Shown here one piece after another: positions 53,728-62,256 of a stretch of 64,000 bases of DNA. Each line of letters begins with the position of its first letter. Within the stretch, counting starts at the first letter, position 1. The stretch is from Bacteroidales bacterium. GTDB lineage: Bacteria; Bacteroidota; Bacteroidia; Bacteroidales; Rikenellaceae. A program made the translations under genes and the position numbers. The DNA lies in the NCBI GenBank assembly GCA_910574205.1, contig CAJSYJ010000002.1, positions 248,001 to 312,000 of the forward strand. The letters run 5' to 3'. The notes below the pieces were generated by a model that worked only from the letters and a program-made list of their open reading frames with translations, was not told where the DNA came from and did no database searches.

Positions 53728-53875
53728 GACTGCGCCGCAGATACTGCCGTTCGGCAAATCGCAAGTGAACTTGCAGTTGCTGTCTCTTATTGTTATCTTT
53801 GACTTCGTCGGCAATACTTCCGTTCGGCAATGCTCTAATAAATTTGGCATTGCCCTCACTTATCCGTATCTTTGC
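53728..53875 (-). repeat. Two palindromic repeats of the 11.8-kb family, reverse orientation
   Basis: Read on the minus strand, one unit (about 53797-53875) gives AAAGATACGGATAAGTGAGG, then the stem GGCAATGC...GCATTGCC and GCCGACGAAGTC. It closely matches unit 1 at 11.84 kb. A second, more diverged unit (about 53728-53800) follows with a GGCAAATCGCAAG-type stem. They mark host chromosomal DNA up to about 53.9 kb. Confidence 0.8.
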
Positions 53876-54017
53876 AGACTGAAGTTACGAAAAGAGTGTA
53901 ATTTATTGGAAATGAGCGTAGGTTAATTGCTCTTGATAGTAATAGGTTACGATTTAGTTAGTTATCTACTGCATTATCCTTCTGCGCGTTGCGTAACCTT
54001 CAAAGAACTCTTCGTAT

Positions 54018-54027
54018 GCAAAAGTAG
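54018..54027 (-). other. Candidate CTnDOT-type attachment core at the element edge
   Basis: CTACTTTTGC on the minus strand matches nine of ten positions of GTANNTTTGC, the core I recall for CTnDOT attachment sites. It sits between the last host-type repeat (53.88 kb) and the first element gene (54.89 kb). The same motif resembles TAnnTTTG promoters, so chance is possible. Confidence 0.35.
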
Positions 54028-54173
54028 CTATTTAATTCGAGATTTTGATATAAACTCCCGTTTTTTATCCCCTCATTCATAAGAATTTTCCGTAAAAGCG
54101 GTATTGTCCGTCGGCACACCATTGCCCAAAACGAGTTTGGAACAAACGTGTGCCGACTACCGCATAGCTGGAG

Positions 54174-54235
54174 AAAAGGGCATTGCCTCACGCCTAAACG
54201 ATGTTTAGACAGATGAAGCAATGCCCCTTTCTTTT
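54174..54235. terminator. Large hairpin near the element edge
   Basis: AAAAGGGCATTGC pairs with GCAATGCCCCTTT over a 31-nt interior that itself holds CTAAACGATGTTTAG. T-rich sequence follows, so it can act as a terminator shielding chromosome from element. Confidence 0.6.
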
Positions 54236-54890
54236 GCGCCTATGCCAAGAGATGCTTTTACGGGTTTTCAAATGATTTTTCTTTTTTCGCTGTCTCTTTT
54301 GCCGGAAGCGGAAAGTGAATGCAGAGTGTGTCAGCCTGCCCCATGAATGAAACAGGCGCCCACACACAGCCGGACAAACCGGGAAGAATGATTGTTGCCA
54401 CCCGGCTGAACAAGTTCCGTCGGATCGGAAACAATCATACTTCCTTTGTTGTGGTTTGCCCTTTTCACGCTTCCGGTGATGTCTTTTTCCTTTTGGTGAT
54501 TCTTTTTTTTACGGATTTTCCCCTGAAGTTTTTTTCTACACAATCTGCCTCTGTTTTCGTTTACCTCCATTTTGCGCCTTTCAGTAAGCCGCATCAGTCA
54601 GTCATTTTCGTTCTGGGCGCAAAGGTAATTCCGGGATTGGACGGGAAAGCAAGGTCAAGCCTCCTGTTTTCGGTAAAAATCTCCAGCCCTGCGGGTAGTA
54701 TTTTGACCGAAAAACCTTGCATTCCCTAATCCCTACCTTTTCAAGCACCCGAAACGAAAACGACCGATGCGACAGAAAGACGCATAAAAAAAATGTCGGA
54801 TAAACGAGAGGCAGATAAGATAGTTTGAAACTCAACTCCCTCAGCTCTTGAATCCGCATTAAAAACAAAAAAATCAAAAACAGCGAAGAT
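54236..54890. other. Element leader region without a convincing gene
   Basis: No frame here looks like a real protein. The sequence holds a 9-bp inverted repeat, ATGATTGTT (54388-54396) and AACAATCAT (54430-54438), and long T-rich runs. It precedes the plus-strand accessory operon and may carry its promoter and leader. A lysine-rich minus-strand frame at 54331-54594 is possible but unsupported. Confidence 0.5.
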
Positions 54891-55106
54891 ATGACGGCAA
54901 CGGCAAATTTCAGACAAATGGCGCAACACATCGGGTTGGCGATATGCGGCTTGATGATGCGCACCGCCTTCGGGGTGTTCGGCATCCTTTGGGGCATCAT
55001 CAGAGAGATTGTAAACGGAGTGTTCCGAGTGGCGATAGGTGTAATCGTGGCTATCCTTTCCACCATTGCCTTCTTTGGCTTCATCCTTTGGTTATTCACC
55101 CTTTAA
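54891..55106 (+). CDS. Small element membrane protein
   Basis: This 71-residue protein starts MTATANFRQMAQHIGLAICG and has one or two hydrophobic segments (VFRVAIGVIVAILSTIAFFG). It heads the accessory gene cluster of the conjugative element, 11 bp before the next gene. I recognise it only as an element-associated hypothetical. Confidence 0.7.
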   Translation: MTATANFRQMAQHIGLAICGLMMRTAFGVFGILWGIIREIVNGVFRVAIGVIVAILSTIAFFGFILWLFTL

Positions 55107-55117
55107 CCCTTACCGAC

Positions 55118-55339
55118 ATGGCAAAAAGAAACAGCAAGACGGCAGCGCAGCAGTGCAGATATTACGAGGTGGACAACATCTTCGTGTATATGGTGGAAAC
55201 GTACATCAACGGCAATTTTGAAACTTTCCGAAGATTGTACCACGAACTGAACAAGGACGCACGGAGGGATTTCATGGACTTCCTTCTCAGCGAGGTAGAG
55301 CCGACCTATTGGAGAGAGATACTGAAACAGATAATCTAA
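55118..55339 (+). CDS. Element-associated small hypothetical protein
   Basis: This 73-residue protein (MAKRNSKTAAQQCRYYEVDN, NGNFETFRRLYHELNKDARR, ending EPTYWREILKQII) is charged and helical. The ATG at 55118 is preceded by the previous stop; the longer frame upstream overlaps the membrane protein. It lies 13 bp before pcfK. Function is unknown. Confidence 0.75.
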   Translation: MAKRNSKTAAQQCRYYEVDNIFVYMVETYINGNFETFRRLYHELNKDARRDFMDFLLSEVEPTYWREILKQII

Positions 55340-55352
55340 AAATGACAGCGAT

Positions 55353-55769
55353 ATGAAAGGAACAGACCATTTCAAGAGAACGATATATATGTACTTGGAA
55401 CAGCGTGCGGAGGAAGATGCGCTATTTGCAAAGAAGTACCGCAACCCTGCCAAGAACATGGACGAGTGCGTGACCCACATTCTGAACTATGTGCAGAAAA
55501 GCGGTTGCAACGGTTTCACGGACGGAGAGATATTCGGGCAAGCCATCCACTACTATGAGGAAAACGAGATAGAGGTGGGCAAACCGATGGACTGCCAAGT
55601 GGTTGTGAACCACGTTGTGAAACTCACGGCAGAGGAAAAGGCGGAGGCACGTCAGAACGCTGTCCGCAAATACCAAGAGGAGGAACTCCGCAAGTTGCAG
55701 AACCGCCACAGACCGTCAGCGAGAAAAGAAAACCAACCCCAACCCTCATTATTTGATTTAGGCTTATGA
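55353..55769 (+). CDS. PcfK-like protein
   Basis: This 138-residue protein (MKGTDHFKRTIYMYLEQRAE, YRNPAKNMDECVTHILNYVQ, FGQAIHYYEENEIEVG) belongs to the PcfK-like family of conjugative elements and always precedes PcfJ. Its stop overlaps the PcfJ start (ATGA), giving coupled translation. The C-terminus ends PSLFDLGL, a short motif of the QxSLFDL beta-clamp-binding type seen in replication and repair proteins. The molecular role is not known. Confidence 0.88.
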   Translation: MKGTDHFKRTIYMYLEQRAEEDALFAKKYRNPAKNMDECVTHILNYVQKSGCNGFTDGEIFGQAIHYYEENEIEVGKPMDCQVVVNHVVKLTAEEKAEARQNAVRKYQEEELRKLQNRHRPSARKENQPQPSLFDLGL

Positions 55770-57097
55770 AACCGAAGACCAAGATACAGAAAGAGGTGGC
55801 AAGACTTTCCGCCAACCTTCGCCCCATATCAGCGACACAAATAGATTGGGCATACCGCCACTGCGTTGAGCATATCGGCTACCGCACCAAGAAAGGGAAC
55901 ATCACCTGTTCCGACTGCGGTCACGAGTGGCACAGCGACAGCGGACTATGCGACACCCTTGAAGGCTGCACCTGCCCCAAATGCCATGCCGAACTCAAAG
56001 TGCAGGACACACGCAGACGCATCTACAAGGAAACGCAGAATTTCAGCGTGATAACCACCTGCAAAGGGTATCAGGTAATCCGCGTGGCGCAGGTCAGATG
56101 CGAGAGCAGGAAAGGCGAACCGATGCGTTTCTACTGCCACGAGGTCGTGCAGCGTTGGATTTCACCCGACGGCAAGGTTACGGACATGGCGTTGCTCCGT
56201 GGCTTCCTTTTCTGCTATTGCGATGTGTGGGCATTAGGCAGCGATATGGAGGTAAGACCGCACAACAGCCTATACGATGATGTGGTGGCAAGAAGCTGTG
56301 CATATCCAAAGATGAGGATATTGCCCCAACTCAGACGTAACGGCTTCAAGGGCGATTTCCACGGCATCTCCCCCGTGCGTCTTTTCAAAGCCTTGCTTTC
56401 AGACCCAAGAATTGAAACCCTTATGAAAGGCGGTGAGATTGAGGTCATGAAACACTTTCTTTTCAATACCCGTACTGCCGATGAATGTTGGGCATCATAT
56501 CTGATTGCCAAGCGTCACAAGTATCAGATAGACAACCTCTCAATGTGGTGCGACTATCTGCGTATGCTCAAAAAACTCGGTCAAGACCTCCGTAACCCGA
56601 AGAACATCTGTCCCGAAGATTTCATGGCGGCACACGACAACGCAACCCGAAAAATTGAAGCCATACACGAGAAGGAAAGAGCCGCAGAGCAACGCCGTTG
56701 GGAGATTGAAAGGCGTGAGCGTGAGCAACAGCGACAACTCCAACGAAAGAAAGATGCGGAGGATTTCATCGCCAACAAATCCAAATTCTTCGGCTTGGTA
56801 ATCACGGACGAGGAAATAATCGTCAAGGTGCTTGAAAGCATAGACGAGTATTACAACGAGGGCAAGACGCAGGGCATCTGCGTGTTTGGCAGTGGATACT
56901 ACAAGAAAGCCGACACCCTCATACTATCGGCAAGGATTGGCGATGAGATTATTGAAACCGTAGAGGTGGACTTGCGAACCCTCGAAGTGGTGCAGTGCCA
57001 CGGCAAGCACAACCAGGACACCGAATATCACGAGCGCATCATAGACCTTGTGAACAAGAACGCCAACCTTATCCGTGAGCGGATGAAAGCGGCATAG
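55766..57097 (+). CDS. PcfJ-like protein
   Basis: This 443-residue protein has an N-terminal zinc-ribbon-like region (GNITCSDCGHEWHSDSGLCD, CTCPKCHAELKVQDT), a central alpha/beta region and a long charged coiled coil (EKERAAEQRRWEIERREREQ) before the C-terminal domain. PcfJ proteins accompany conjugation modules, including pCF10, and their function is unresolved. It is coupled to pcfK. Confidence 0.9.
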   Translation: MKPKTKIQKEVARLSANLRPISATQIDWAYRHCVEHIGYRTKKGNITCSDCGHEWHSDSGLCDTLEGCTCPKCHAELKVQDTRRRIYKETQNFSVITTCKGYQVIRVAQVRCESRKGEPMRFYCHEVVQRWISPDGKVTDMALLRGFLFCYCDVWALGSDMEVRPHNSLYDDVVARSCAYPKMRILPQLRRNGFKGDFHGISPVRLFKALLSDPRIETLMKGGEIEVMKHFLFNTRTADECWASYLIAKRHKYQIDNLSMWCDYLRMLKKLGQDLRNPKNICPEDFMAAHDNATRKIEAIHEKERAAEQRRWEIERREREQQRQLQRKKDAEDFIANKSKFFGLVITDEEIIVKVLESIDEYYNEGKTQGICVFGSGYYKKADTLILSARIGDEIIETVEVDLRTLEVVQCHGKHNQDTEYHERIIDLVNKNANLIRERMKAA

Positions 57098-57121
57098 CAT
57101 AACCCCTAAAACAACATTGAT

Positions 57122-57379
57122 ATGGAAGTAAGAATTGAAAGTATGATTTGTGTGTGGGATGATGCAATCCCCACGATGTTCCTTGAATTTGTGAACCTCC
57201 TCACTCTCACAACGAGTGAGGGGGAATTGAGAAAGAGCGTAAAGGAGTTTGCCGAGAAGCACGAACTTGACAAGTTTTTCCTTTACTGCTTCGGCTCACA
57301 CCATTTCTACCTGCACCAACGCTACACAAGCAACCCCGAAATGGTGATGAAGAACAGAGTTCTGTCAGTACATTTTTAA
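57122..57379 (+). CDS. Element-associated small hypothetical protein
   Basis: This 85-residue protein (MEVRIESMICVWDDAIPTMF, EKHELDKFFLYCFGSHHFYL) lies 24 bp after pcfJ and 19 bp before the DUF3873 gene. It has no recognised domain; it is known to me only from similar element clusters. Confidence 0.7.
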   Translation: MEVRIESMICVWDDAIPTMFLEFVNLLTLTTSEGELRKSVKEFAEKHELDKFFLYCFGSHHFYLHQRYTSNPEMVMKNRVLSVHF

Positions 57380-57398
57380 CCATCTAAAAAGCAACATT

Positions 57399-57632
57399 AT
57401 GACAACACGAATGACCATCAACGGAGTAAGCACCTGCGCGGAAGCAGGTACGGAGAAATACGAGCGTTTCCAATCGGGTATCGGAAGACGCAGGCGGACA
57501 CTTGTGCAGTACGACTACCGCCACCCCATAGACAGAGAATTGTTCTCTTGTGTCAAACCCACGTTGGACGAGTGCCGAGCCGCACGGGACAAGTGGCTGA
57601 ACGCAAAGAAGGGAAAGGAGGACAGACTATGA
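57399..57632 (+). CDS. DUF3873 family protein
   Basis: This 77-residue protein (MTTRMTINGVSTCAEAGTEK, RRRTLVQYDYRHPIDRELFS) matches DUF3873, a marker of Bacteroidetes conjugative transposons near traQ. Its stop overlaps the next start by 4 bp. Confidence 0.85.
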   Translation: MTTRMTINGVSTCAEAGTEKYERFQSGIGRRRRTLVQYDYRHPIDRELFSCVKPTLDECRAARDKWLNAKKGKEDRL

Positions 57633-57874
57633 ACACGACCTATCAAACGCTGATAGTCAAGTTCAGCGAACCTATCACGGCATTGGACGGTATCTTTGAC
57701 GATACCGGAGCGTGGGGAACGGACACCCTCAAGGGGTGGATAGATGATTACGAAAGCACACGTTTCACCGCCACCGACAGCCATACGGCAGTCATCACGA
57801 GCGAGTACAATATGGAATGTGTGAAAGAGTGGCTACAACGGCAGACCCCCATTTCCGAAATGCGAGAATTTTGA
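57629..57874 (+). CDS. Element-associated small hypothetical protein
   Basis: This 81-residue acidic protein (MNTTYQTLIVKFSEPITALD, DTLKGWIDDYESTRFTATDS) begins in an ATGA overlap with the DUF3873 gene. No domain is recognised. Confidence 0.72.
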   Translation: MNTTYQTLIVKFSEPITALDGIFDDTGAWGTDTLKGWIDDYESTRFTATDSHTAVITSEYNMECVKEWLQRQTPISEMREF

Positions 57875-57927
57875 ACGGGATGGCGGTGTCCGCACCGCCA
57901 ATACTTAAAACCCTAAAAACAAAAGAT

Positions 57928-58236
57928 ATGATAGCCAAGACGATATTACAGCAGATAGGCGGAAAACGCTTCACCGCCATGACAGGTAGCCGTGATTTCA
58001 TAGATATGGGCAACGGCTTACGGATGAGCCTTGCAAGGAACAAAACAAGTGCCAACCGCCTTGACATCATCTATGACGAAGGGGCAGACCTCTACAATAT
58101 GCGCTTCTACCGCAGGACGTTCAGCAAAAAGACCTTTGAGTGCAAGACAAAGGACATTGCCGTACACGAGGGTATCTATTTTGATATGCTGGAGGAAATG
58201 TTCACGATGGTGACGGGACTTTACACACGCTTTTGA
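57928..58236 (+). CDS. Element-associated hypothetical protein, last of plus-strand cluster
   Basis: This 102-residue protein starts MIAKTILQQIGGKRFTAMTG and contains NGLRMSLARNKTSANRLDII. It is beta-rich by pattern, with no recognised domain. A GGGCGGC-GAGA-GCCGCCC hairpin (58243-58260) lies directly after its stop and may end the cluster's transcript. Confidence 0.75.
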   Translation: MIAKTILQQIGGKRFTAMTGSRDFIDMGNGLRMSLARNKTSANRLDIIYDEGADLYNMRFYRRTFSKKTFECKTKDIAVHEGIYFDMLEEMFTMVTGLYTRF

Positions 58237-58723
58237 GTGGCGGGGCGGCGAGAGCCGCCCTACTTTCTTTCAGTGAGCATGATGGCGGACAAAGAAAGTA
58301 GCAAAGAAACCTTTGTCCAATCTGCGATAACTAAAAAATCCGCAAGTAAAACTTGCGGAGGCTATATATTGGGTCGTTATTTTTTGGTGGAGGGGAATGA
58401 TAATCTCGAACCGTTGAACTACACATTTCTGCTTCGTCTCCATTTCCCCCAACGATTTGATACGTTCAATCATTTTTGTTGTTCCTTTCTGAATTTTCCT
58501 AAATACTTTCTTCATAATTTCGCTATACTTTTTATGGTTAATAACTATGTTTTGTATTGCTCTCACAACACTTACAACTTGAAGTGTTATTTGGAAACCG
58601 ATAGGCAAAAATGGCTCAACGATGTCAATTAACGAGAAAATCCTACGATAATCTATCAAGTGATAGAGCAAAAGACGTGCCAAGTTAAATATGGCACGTC
58701 TTTTGCCAGTTTTGTCAGTCCTT
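58237..58723. other. Non-coding gap with hairpins inside the element
   Basis: A GC hairpin at 58243-58260 is followed by a perfect 10-bp inverted repeat, TACTTTCTTT (58261-58270) and AAAGAAAGTA (58291-58300). The rest is AT-rich. Frames on both strands look non-coding. At 58670-58705 AAAAGACGTGCCA and TGGCACGTCTTTT form a strong terminator for the minus-strand tra operon. Confidence 0.65.
58670..58705 (-). terminator. Terminator of the tra operon
   Basis: The stem AAAAGACGTGCCA/TGGCACGTCTTTT with A and T tracts lies 19 bp beyond the lysozyme stop on the minus strand. Confidence 0.75.
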
Positions 58724-59251
58724 TTATGGGATATACAACAGCGCAAACTCCGCCTTTCTCCGTTTGAGCAGCATGGCGTGGCGTTTTCCTTTGTAGTTGC
58801 AGAAGGCTATATACTCACGGTAGATGTTCCTGTCACCAGCTTCCAGCTTCTTGATTAAGGTGCTTTTGGGGATTGTTTTGCTGCCTAACAGCTTCGCCGG
58901 TCCCACATTGTAAGCTAACGTGCCAAGCAAAATCGAATCAACCCCGAATTTACGGAACATGGCGACAAATTTGCGCAGGTCTTTCCGCAAAAGTTCATCC
59001 GCATCCCGTTTTGTCATGGTTCGTGCCGAATACTTCTCGTTTGGCAAAAGTTTGTGACCCCAACCGACGTATGGGTAGTGTTTTTCTGAGTGCCAGCCTT
59101 CAAAGTAGCGGCAGCATAAAAAAGCACGTTCCATAAGCGGCAGTCGGTAGATTGCCGCCTGCCCGTCCGTTCCCTCTTGGCGGCTGATCTGCGCGGACAC
59201 AGAACAGACCGTCAGAAGTGAACAGAGCATTGTCATGAATACACGCATCAT
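58724..59251 (-). CDS. Conjugation-associated lysozyme (GH24-like)
   Basis: This is a 175-residue secreted muramidase with a signal peptide (MMRVFMTMLCSLLTVCSVSA). The catalytic-Glu region FEGWHSEKHYPYVGWGH resembles phage lysozymes, and ILLGTLAYNVGPAKLLGS follows. It opens the cell wall locally for assembly of the transfer channel. Its start overlaps the traQ stop (ATGA). Confidence 0.87.
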   Translation of the reverse strand: MMRVFMTMLCSLLTVCSVSAQISRQEGTDGQAAIYRLPLMERAFLCCRYFEGWHSEKHYPYVGWGHKLLPNEKYSARTMTKRDADELLRKDLRKFVAMFRKFGVDSILLGTLAYNVGPAKLLGSKTIPKSTLIKKLEAGDRNIYREYIAFCNYKGKRHAMLLKRRKAEFALLYIP

Positions 59252-59751
59252 TTCAACAAGGGGCTGAAGTTGCCGATGGGAACGATGGTAAGATCGTCGT
59301 CCTTTACATTCCTGTTGTTGAAGTCAAATTCCAGTTCGTAGGAGTTGCTAAAGTTATCCTCCACCACCACGATGAAATTATGCGCCTCATCACCCGCCGC
59401 CGTGTAGTACAGGCGGAATTTTTCGTTCTCCAGCAGGTAGCGGTCGTTAGGCAGGAAGGTGATGCCGTTATCCATTTTGAGCGAGCCTTCCCCCTCGAAC
59501 TGGAAATAGCGGATGGTATAGAGCGTACCCGAAAAGTCGCCCTCCTTTTTCAGTTCACAGCGGATTTCCACTGTCTGCCCCTTTACTACCTTGTTCGGCA
59601 CGGGCATGACCTCCACCGTGAAGGGATAGGACTGCTGGATGTCCATGTCATCGTCACATGACACGAGGGTGAATGACATGGCGGCTATCAGGCATAACGC
59701 CACTGCCTTGAATATTGATGTTCTCTTGTTTCTGTTGTTCAGTATGTTCAT
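59248..59751 (-). CDS. traQ: Conjugative transposon protein TraQ (DUF3872)
   Basis: This 167-residue lipoprotein (MNILNNRNKRTSIFKAVALC, then SFTLVSCDDD) has one beta-rich DUF3872 domain (FTVEVMPVPNKVVKGQTVEI, EGSLKMDNGITFLPNDRYLL). TraQ is part of the CTnDOT transfer set. Both ends overlap neighbours by 4 bp, showing a tightly coupled operon. Confidence 0.92.
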   Translation of the reverse strand: MNILNNRNKRTSIFKAVALCLIAAMSFTLVSCDDDMDIQQSYPFTVEVMPVPNKVVKGQTVEIRCELKKEGDFSGTLYTIRYFQFEGEGSLKMDNGITFLPNDRYLLENEKFRLYYTAAGDEAHNFIVVVEDNFSNSYELEFDFNNRNVKDDDLTIVPIGNFSPLLK

Positions 59752-60650
59752 TGTTCTTCGATTTTTAGATGGTTGTTTTTCTGTTTTTTCGTTGTCAGTT
59801 GCAGGTACTCGTTCAAGTCCTTGCAACCGTCATAGAGGGAGGAACGGTCGGTGACACGTTCCCCGTATCGCATGGTAAGTGCGGCAAGCGTCCGCCGTCC
59901 GGCTTCGTCACGGTCGAGGAAGCAGCCGATGCGCCCGTATCCGTCCAGCAATCCCGCCGCCTTCTCCACGTTGGCGACTGAGTTCAGCACAAGACAGTCA
60001 GCGTTACCGGTTACACCAAGCGTCACGGCAGAGAGAAAGTCCATGAAGCCCTCGAACACGAGGCACTCGTCAGCCGGGATGTCATTCGCCTTTACCAGTG
60101 ATACAGACTTCGGAGGTATGCAACCCTTGAAATATCGGCTTCTGACTTCATAGCCACCTGCCATGTTCGGAAAGCCAACGGCAAAATACCGTTTCCCACG
60201 CACACCGTAGTTCAAGCGGCAGCAGTGACGGGATGCGATGGCGTAAGGGATGCCCCGTTCCTCTAAATACTCCGTCAGCAGTGAGCGGAGCAGCGGAGCG
60301 ACCTCCACATCCTCAAAAACGGATTCGGTCGGCTTCGAGAGATAGACGGGCTTTTCCCATCCGGCAACCGTCATATTGGCGGCTTCCGCTATGAACTTCG
60401 CTTGCTTCATGAAGTCATCGCTTTGCAGAAACTCCCCGGCAAGCGTGAAGATGTCGCCGCCCTTGCCCAAACCGAAGTCGTACCAGAGCTGTTTCGCCAC
60501 GTTCACACGGAAAGAGGATGTGCGCTCGCCCCTGTACGGGGCAAGATACCACAGCTCGTTACCGCTCCTTCTGACAGGCTCATGCCCCAGCCGTGCGAGA
60601 AAATCCGCAAGCGGCATCCTTCTGACAGCATCTATTTCCGTCCTTTCCAT
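59748..60650 (-). CDS. traP: Conjugative transposon TraP, DNA-primase-like
   Basis: This 300-residue protein starts MERTEIDAVRRMPLADFLAR; the open frame upstream to 60785 is not coding. It has an N-terminal primase zinc-finger-like fold without the cysteines (YLAPYRGERTSSFRVNV, WYDFGLGKGGDIFTL) and a Toprim domain (CLVFEGFMDFLSAV, GCFLDRDEAGRRTL). It probably primes synthesis on the transferred strand. Confidence 0.92.
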   Translation of the reverse strand: MERTEIDAVRRMPLADFLARLGHEPVRRSGNELWYLAPYRGERTSSFRVNVAKQLWYDFGLGKGGDIFTLAGEFLQSDDFMKQAKFIAEAANMTVAGWEKPVYLSKPTESVFEDVEVAPLLRSLLTEYLEERGIPYAIASRHCCRLNYGVRGKRYFAVGFPNMAGGYEVRSRYFKGCIPPKSVSLVKANDIPADECLVFEGFMDFLSAVTLGVTGNADCLVLNSVANVEKAAGLLDGYGRIGCFLDRDEAGRRTLAALTMRYGERVTDRSSLYDGCKDLNEYLQLTTKKQKNNHLKIEEQ

Positions 60651-60657
60651 GCCCGTG

Positions 60658-61233
60658 TCAGTTGATGATGAACTTGATACCGACCCCGAACTGCGTGTGG
60701 AACTTCCGTGTGTCGCCACCCCAAAGGCAACGCTCCCGCAGGTTGGCAAGCAGGGCGATACGGTCTGCCACGTAACACTCCACATCGAGCGTCAGCGCAC
60801 CGCCGTAGATGAAGGCGTCCCGGTCGTGCAGCGTGGAGCCGTCATGCAGCACCTTCTTCCCCCAATTTACCGCCTCATATCCGGCGAGAGCCGAAGCCCC
60901 GGCATAGACGAAAACAATCTTTCGGGCGTCCGACAGTATCTTGAAGTAATAGCCGCCCTCCGCCGTGAACTGCGCCACGGGTATCTTGGTGTCCTTGTAG
61001 GGATTGTTCTTCAACAGGTATTCGCCACCGAACACCCACTTGTTCCCCTTCTTCGTGTAGGTGGAGAGAGCCGCCCCGAAGCTGTACCCGCCGTCCTTGC
61101 CGCCGAGATTGAAGCCGTCCGCCATGTCCGCCCTCACCTCGATGCCCTGCATCTTCGGCAGACACCGCTGGGCGTGCGCCTGCCCTGTAAAAAGGGCAAG
61201 CGACGCGATGATTATTGCGATGTACTTTCTCAT
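60658..61233 (-). CDS. traO: Conjugative transposon TraO outer-membrane protein
   Basis: This 191-residue protein has a signal peptide (MRKYIAIIIASLALFTGQAHA) and a small beta-barrel pattern (FGAALSTYTKKGNKWVFGGE, TAEGGYYFKIL, ending FGVGIKFIIN). It belongs to the transfer channel, probably in the outer membrane. It lies 7 bp before traP and 2 bp after traN. Confidence 0.92.
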   Translation of the reverse strand: MRKYIAIIIASLALFTGQAHAQRCLPKMQGIEVRADMADGFNLGGKDGGYSFGAALSTYTKKGNKWVFGGEYLLKNNPYKDTKIPVAQFTAEGGYYFKILSDARKIVFVYAGASALAGYEAVNWGKKVLHDGSTLHDRDAFIYGGALTLDVECYVADRIALLANLRERCLWGGDTRKFHTQFGVGIKFIIN

Positions 61234-61235
61234 GG

Positions 61236-62222
61236 TCAGCGTACTTGAAGTTCGTTGATGGTACCCGCGCGTACCAAATCCTCGTTCTCAATCACGAAGG
61301 ACTGGTGACGGCCGCCGTTCTTCTCGTTCAATTCCACCACGAGGCACTTGTCATCGGGGATGGTGAACTTCGCCATCGTGAAGACCGTGCGCTCGCTCTT
61401 TTTGCCCGGCACGAGGGTGGCGTAGTTCTGCGCGCGGAGCGGCAGAATAATCTGCTCCTGCACGGCAGTACGCTTCGCAACCTTCTTGTCCACGATTTTC
61501 CAAGTGATGTAGTCCACATCGAAAGGCACGTTGCTCTGGTTCTTTATCTCCGTGTGGAAATAAAGCAAGCCGTTGTGCGTGTAGATGCCTTTCAACAGGT
61601 ATTGGATGCCGAAACGCTTGCAGCCGATATGCTTCACCTCGCGCTTGTTCTGTTTGTGGATGGACTTCATGATAAGGCGCACCAGCATCGGGCTTTCGCT
61701 GCCCAGCTCTTTCAGATAGATTTCCTGCGCGTTGTTCGGGCGGTTCACCGTGCTGCCGTCATGGATGAAGTCGCACATCTCCACGTTGAGCAACAGCGGT
61801 TCGGCGGCGTACTTCACGTTGAAGGTGTAGAAACTGCCGTCCTCCGTGATGACGGACATATTCGTTTCGTTGGGAAAATTCCTTACGGTAGCCTTCACAC
61901 GGATGATGTTCTCCGCTCCGTCGGCTTTCCCGGCAATCAGGTCGGGCGAGCCTAAATCGACATAGCGCACCTCCGCCGGAAAAATGACGTGGACGGTCTT
62001 GTCGTAGGTCACTTCCAGACCGTGCGGCGGTATCATGCGGTCGAAGGTCAGCTTGCGTGACAGCCCGTGATATAGGTCGCCGTCCGCCTCCTTCTGCGGA
62101 TAGACCTCCTTCGTCAAGGTCGGTTGTTCACTTCCGTTGGTCGTTTCAACGGTTACATTCTCCTGCGCGTTGGCAGTTATGATGCCCATAGCGAGGGCAA
62201 ACATGATGATTACTTTTCTCAT
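61236..62222 (-). CDS. traN: Conjugative transposon TraN (VirB9-like)
   Basis: This 328-residue periplasmic protein has a signal peptide (MRKVIIMFALAMGIITANAQ) and the KTVHVIFPAEVRYVDLGSPD start typical of TraN. Its place between TraM and TraO suits a VirB9-like role in the core complex of the type IV secretion channel. Confidence 0.93.
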   Translation of the reverse strand: MRKVIIMFALAMGIITANAQENVTVETTNGSEQPTLTKEVYPQKEADGDLYHGLSRKLTFDRMIPPHGLEVTYDKTVHVIFPAEVRYVDLGSPDLIAGKADGAENIIRVKATVRNFPNETNMSVITEDGSFYTFNVKYAAEPLLLNVEMCDFIHDGSTVNRPNNAQEIYLKELGSESPMLVRLIMKSIHKQNKREVKHIGCKRFGIQYLLKGIYTHNGLLYFHTEIKNQSNVPFDVDYITWKIVDKKVAKRTAVQEQIILPLRAQNYATLVPGKKSERTVFTMAKFTIPDDKCLVVELNEKNGGRHQSFVIENEDLVRAGTINELQVR

Positions 62223-62256
62223 TACTTTTGGATTTTAGTGGTAATTTTTATTGTTT

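Noticed and set aside
58237-58746. Overlapping frames of 131 (plus) and 158 (minus) residues in the element gap
   Set aside because: Both run through strong hairpins and AT-rich non-coding sequence; neither has a ribosome-binding context or domain.
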